Shown: positions 5,125-6,299 of the stretch, one piece after another
How the letters are laid out: each line of letters opens with the position of its first letter
Numbering within the stretch: position 1 is the first letter of the stretch
NCBI GenBank assembly: GCA_012035435.1
Contig: JAAUPH010000144.1
Coordinates: forward strand, 1-6,299
Reading direction: 5' to 3'
Length of the DNA stretch: 6,299 nucleotides
Origin: Sphingopyxis sp.
Lineage (GTDB): Bacteria > Pseudomonadota > Alphaproteobacteria > Sphingomonadales > Sphingomonadaceae
The notes under the pieces: generated by a model
Databases searched by the model: none
The model's input: the letters and a program-made list of their open reading frames with translations, nothing else
What the model was told of the DNA's origin: nothing
Made by a program: the position numbers and the translations under genes

Positions 5125-5348
5125 ACGTTTGTTGCCATCACAAAGGGATGGTTACGCGCGATGCCATAGGCATAGCTGGCGGCCAGCGCAGTGGCGTCAG
5201 GGTCGCCATAGGCCGCCAGATTCTCACGGCGCGCCAATGCCGATAGCAGCAACCCTTCATCGCGCAGCCCCGATCTTCCACCAAACCGCGCAATTTGTTG
5301 ATCATGAATTAAGCCGACGAAATCCGCCGACACCCAGCGCCAAGCCAC
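5119..5348 (-). pseudogene. doc: Doc (death-on-curing, Fic-fold) toxin, truncated and frameshifted
   Basis: Reading from a GTG at 5348, the product begins MAWRWVSADFVGLIHDQQIA and continues FGGRSGLRDEGLLLSALARR and LAAYGDPDATALAASYAYGI to ARNHPFV (residue 70), which closely follows Doc toxins of the AbrB/Phd-Doc type. The Fic motif HPFxDGNKRxA should follow. The sequence gives GTG-ATG-GCA-ACA-AAC; adding one G after the GTG (5139-5141) restores D-G-N-K-R-T-A, so one base is missing in the catalytic motif. Immediately after T-A the fold-back element begins, and no further doc sequence is found beyond it. Active Doc modifies EF-Tu and halts translation. This copy lacks an in-frame catalytic loop and the C-terminal half, so it should be inactive. 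It follows the antitoxin remnant by five bases. Confidence 0.87.
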
Positions 5349-5353
5349 AGCGC

Positions 5354-5566
5354 TTACTTCGGGAGTTCGCGTAAGGCGTTCTTATAGCGTGCCATCACCT
5401 TTTCGGCGGCGGCCATCTTGCGTTCAAATTCAGGGTCGCTCGCGCGCAGTTCAATGCCGTGTGGCGTCTGGACACCGGTCAGCATGTCGCCCCTACCCAG
5501 TCCCAATCGCGCCAATTCCTGTGTGGGCAGGATCAGGCCGACGCTGTTGCCGATGGCTTTGAGTTT
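5354..5566 (-). pseudogene. AbrB/MazE-type antitoxin partner of Doc, start codon lost
   Basis: On the minus strand the frame ending at TAA 5356-5354 reads LKAIGNSVGLILPTQELARL, then GLGRGDMLTGVQTPHGIELR, DPEFERKMAAAEKVMARYKN and ALRELPK. This is the swapped-hairpin AbrB DNA-binding fold (residues about 1-45: KAIGNSVGLILP) plus the helical toxin-binding tail of antitoxins encoded upstream of doc. Upstream of the LKA codons no ATG, GTG or TTG occurs before an in-frame TGA (about 5611-5613 on the reverse reading). Only about five N-terminal residues are missing, and the break coincides with the TTTAGAGCGTGATGA sequence starting at 5564. It is therefore probably untranslated, consistent with the toxin also being dead. 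The order antitoxin then toxin with a five-base gap is the normal operon layout. Confidence 0.8.
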
Positions 5567-5673
5567 AGAGCGTGATGAGCAGAAGTTTGTGCATCGTGAC
5601 GGATTATGTAGTCACGAATGTCGTAACGGTCGAACAGATTTTGGTTCTGCTCTGCCGCTGCATGACGCCTTAA
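5565..5673. repeat. Small structured insert with nested inverted repeats between antitoxin and LysR remnants
   Basis: The segment starts TTAGAGCGTGATGAGCAGAA and ends TTCTGCTC...GCATGACGCCTTAA. GAGCAGAA (5577-5584) pairs with TTCTGCTC (5645-5652). Inside, TCGTGAC (5594-5600) pairs with GTCACGA (5611-5617). The outer ends are loosely similar as inverted copies (10 of 13 positions). Both flanking genes lose their normal ends exactly here: the antitoxin lacks its start and the LysR gene gains an atypical C-terminal tail. A small non-autonomous mobile element is the simplest reading, but the borders are approximate and no target duplication was found. Confidence 0.45.
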
Positions 5674-6299
5674 GCGCAGCGGCAAGATGCTCGACCAGCG
5701 CATCAACCCGCGCAGGGCGGCGGCGCGACGGCGGCATCACGATTTGCAAGCGGACGTCGGGCAGCGCCCACTCGGTCAACACCGGCACCAGCGTCCCGGC
5801 GGAAAGTTCATCCGCCACGATAAACTCGGGCAGCATCGCCAGACCTTGCCCGGCGAGCAGCATCGGCACAATGATATCGCCGTTGTTGGCGAACAACGGC
5901 CCACCGGGCATCACCACTGCAGTCTCGCCTTCACGAGCAAAGCGCAGCGGGCGCACCTCGCGGCGGTGGCCATAGCCCATCAGGCGATGCAGCCCCAGGT
6001 CGAGCGGGTGACGCGGCGTGCCGTGCGCCGCAAGATAGCCGGGGCTGGCGACGACCAATAGCGCTATCGGTGCCACCGTTCGCGACAACAGGCTGCTGTC
6101 GGGCAGTGCGGCGATTCGCAGCGCAAGATCATAGCCCTCGGCGACAATATCGCACTGATCATCGCTCAGCGTCACATCAAGCGTCACTTCAGGGTGCAAA
6201 GACGCAAAGTCAGCGAGCGGCGCACCCAGCGCGCGGATACCAAAACTCATCGGCGCGGTGAGCCGGATGGGCCCCGCAAGCGCGCCGCGCCCCTCGCGC
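5612..6299 (-). CDS. LysR-type transcriptional regulator, effector-binding domain (N-terminus outside window)
   Basis: The frame is open to the right edge (228 residues seen), so the DNA-binding helix-turn-helix lies beyond 6299 and the internal ATG at 6250 is not the start. The visible part begins GRGALAGPIRLTAPMSFGIR, the usual entry strand of the LysR substrate-binding fold. It continues LADFASLHPEVTLDVTLSDD, the YDLALRIAALPDSSLLSRTV block, ASPGYLAAHGTPRHPLDL, a central LFANNGDIIVPMLLAGQGLA hinge and MLPEFIVADELSAGTLVPVL. It is therefore a cytoplasmic dimeric or tetrameric regulator whose effector and target genes are not visible. The family domain should end near ALVEHLAAALKA; the last 17 residues (SCSGRAEPKSVRPLRHS) are encoded by the structured insert at 5565-5673 and look acquired. 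The domain itself appears intact. Confidence 0.88.
   Translation of the reverse strand, partial: REGRGALAGPIRLTAPMSFGIRALGAPLADFASLHPEVTLDVTLSDDQCDIVAEGYDLALRIAALPDSSLLSRTVAPIALLVVASPGYLAAHGTPRHPLDLGLHRLMGYGHRREVRPLRFAREGETAVVMPGGPLFANNGDIIVPMLLAGQGLAMLPEFIVADELSAGTLVPVLTEWALPDVRLQIVMPPSRRRPARVDALVEHLAAALKASCSGRAEPKSVRPLRHS

Noticed and set aside
5093..5374. 93-residue plus-strand open frame over the doc remnant
   Set aside because: It is antisense to clear Doc homology and starts inside the arm of the fold-back element.

Overview
This window looks like a chromosomal segment of a sphingomonad (Alphaproteobacteria, order Sphingomonadales; Sphingopyxis or a close relative is my best guess). 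It is GC-rich. Two secreted proteins carry the PEPATWA-type C-terminal sorting signal typical of this order, and the hemerythrin, DNA glycosylase and LysR genes are ordinary for the group. The genus assignment is inference.

Layout. Positions 1-191 (minus) hold the start of a secreted beta-helix protein that runs off the window. Positions 399-1597 (plus) hold a CPA2/Kef-type cation:proton antiporter broken by one apparent missing T near 759-762. It is preceded by a possible 24-residue leader peptide and a strong hairpin over its ribosome binding region. Next are two PEP-CTERM exported proteins (1752-2354 and 2850-3542, plus), unrelated in their outer domains but nearly identical in their anchors; the first looks like a LecA (PA-IL)-type lectin fold. 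The second ends at a bidirectional terminator shared with a convergent hemerythrin-domain protein (3665-4237, minus). Divergent from that is a family 6 uracil/hypoxanthine-type DNA glycosylase (4359-4853, plus). On the minus strand follow the remains of a Doc/AbrB-type toxin-antitoxin pair (5119-5566) and the effector-binding part of a LysR regulator (5612-6299, running off the right edge).

The most striking content is not coding. Two copies of a 269-bp fold-back element lie at 2359-2627 and 4850-5118, in opposite orientation. Each is bounded by 34-bp inverted arms. The cores are about 90% identical with no indels, but the arms of the two copies differ at about 14 of 34 positions while remaining self-complementary within each copy. 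A small internal hairpin also shows a compensatory base-pair change. Copy 2 is flanked by a 6-bp direct repeat (CGCAGT), sits on the truncated end of the doc gene and supplies the stop codon of the glycosylase gene. Copy 1 separates a PEP-CTERM gene from its terminator. This behaves like a MITE-type mobile element whose structure, rather than coding content, is maintained. A second, smaller structured insert (about 5565-5673) appears to have removed the antitoxin start and replaced the end of the LysR gene.

The genes do not form one pathway. Apart from the toxin-antitoxin remnant they are separate transcription units, and the right half (about 4850-5680) is a patch of repeat insertion and gene decay. 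Two of the lesions are single-base losses, so assembly error should be excluded before calling those genes dead.
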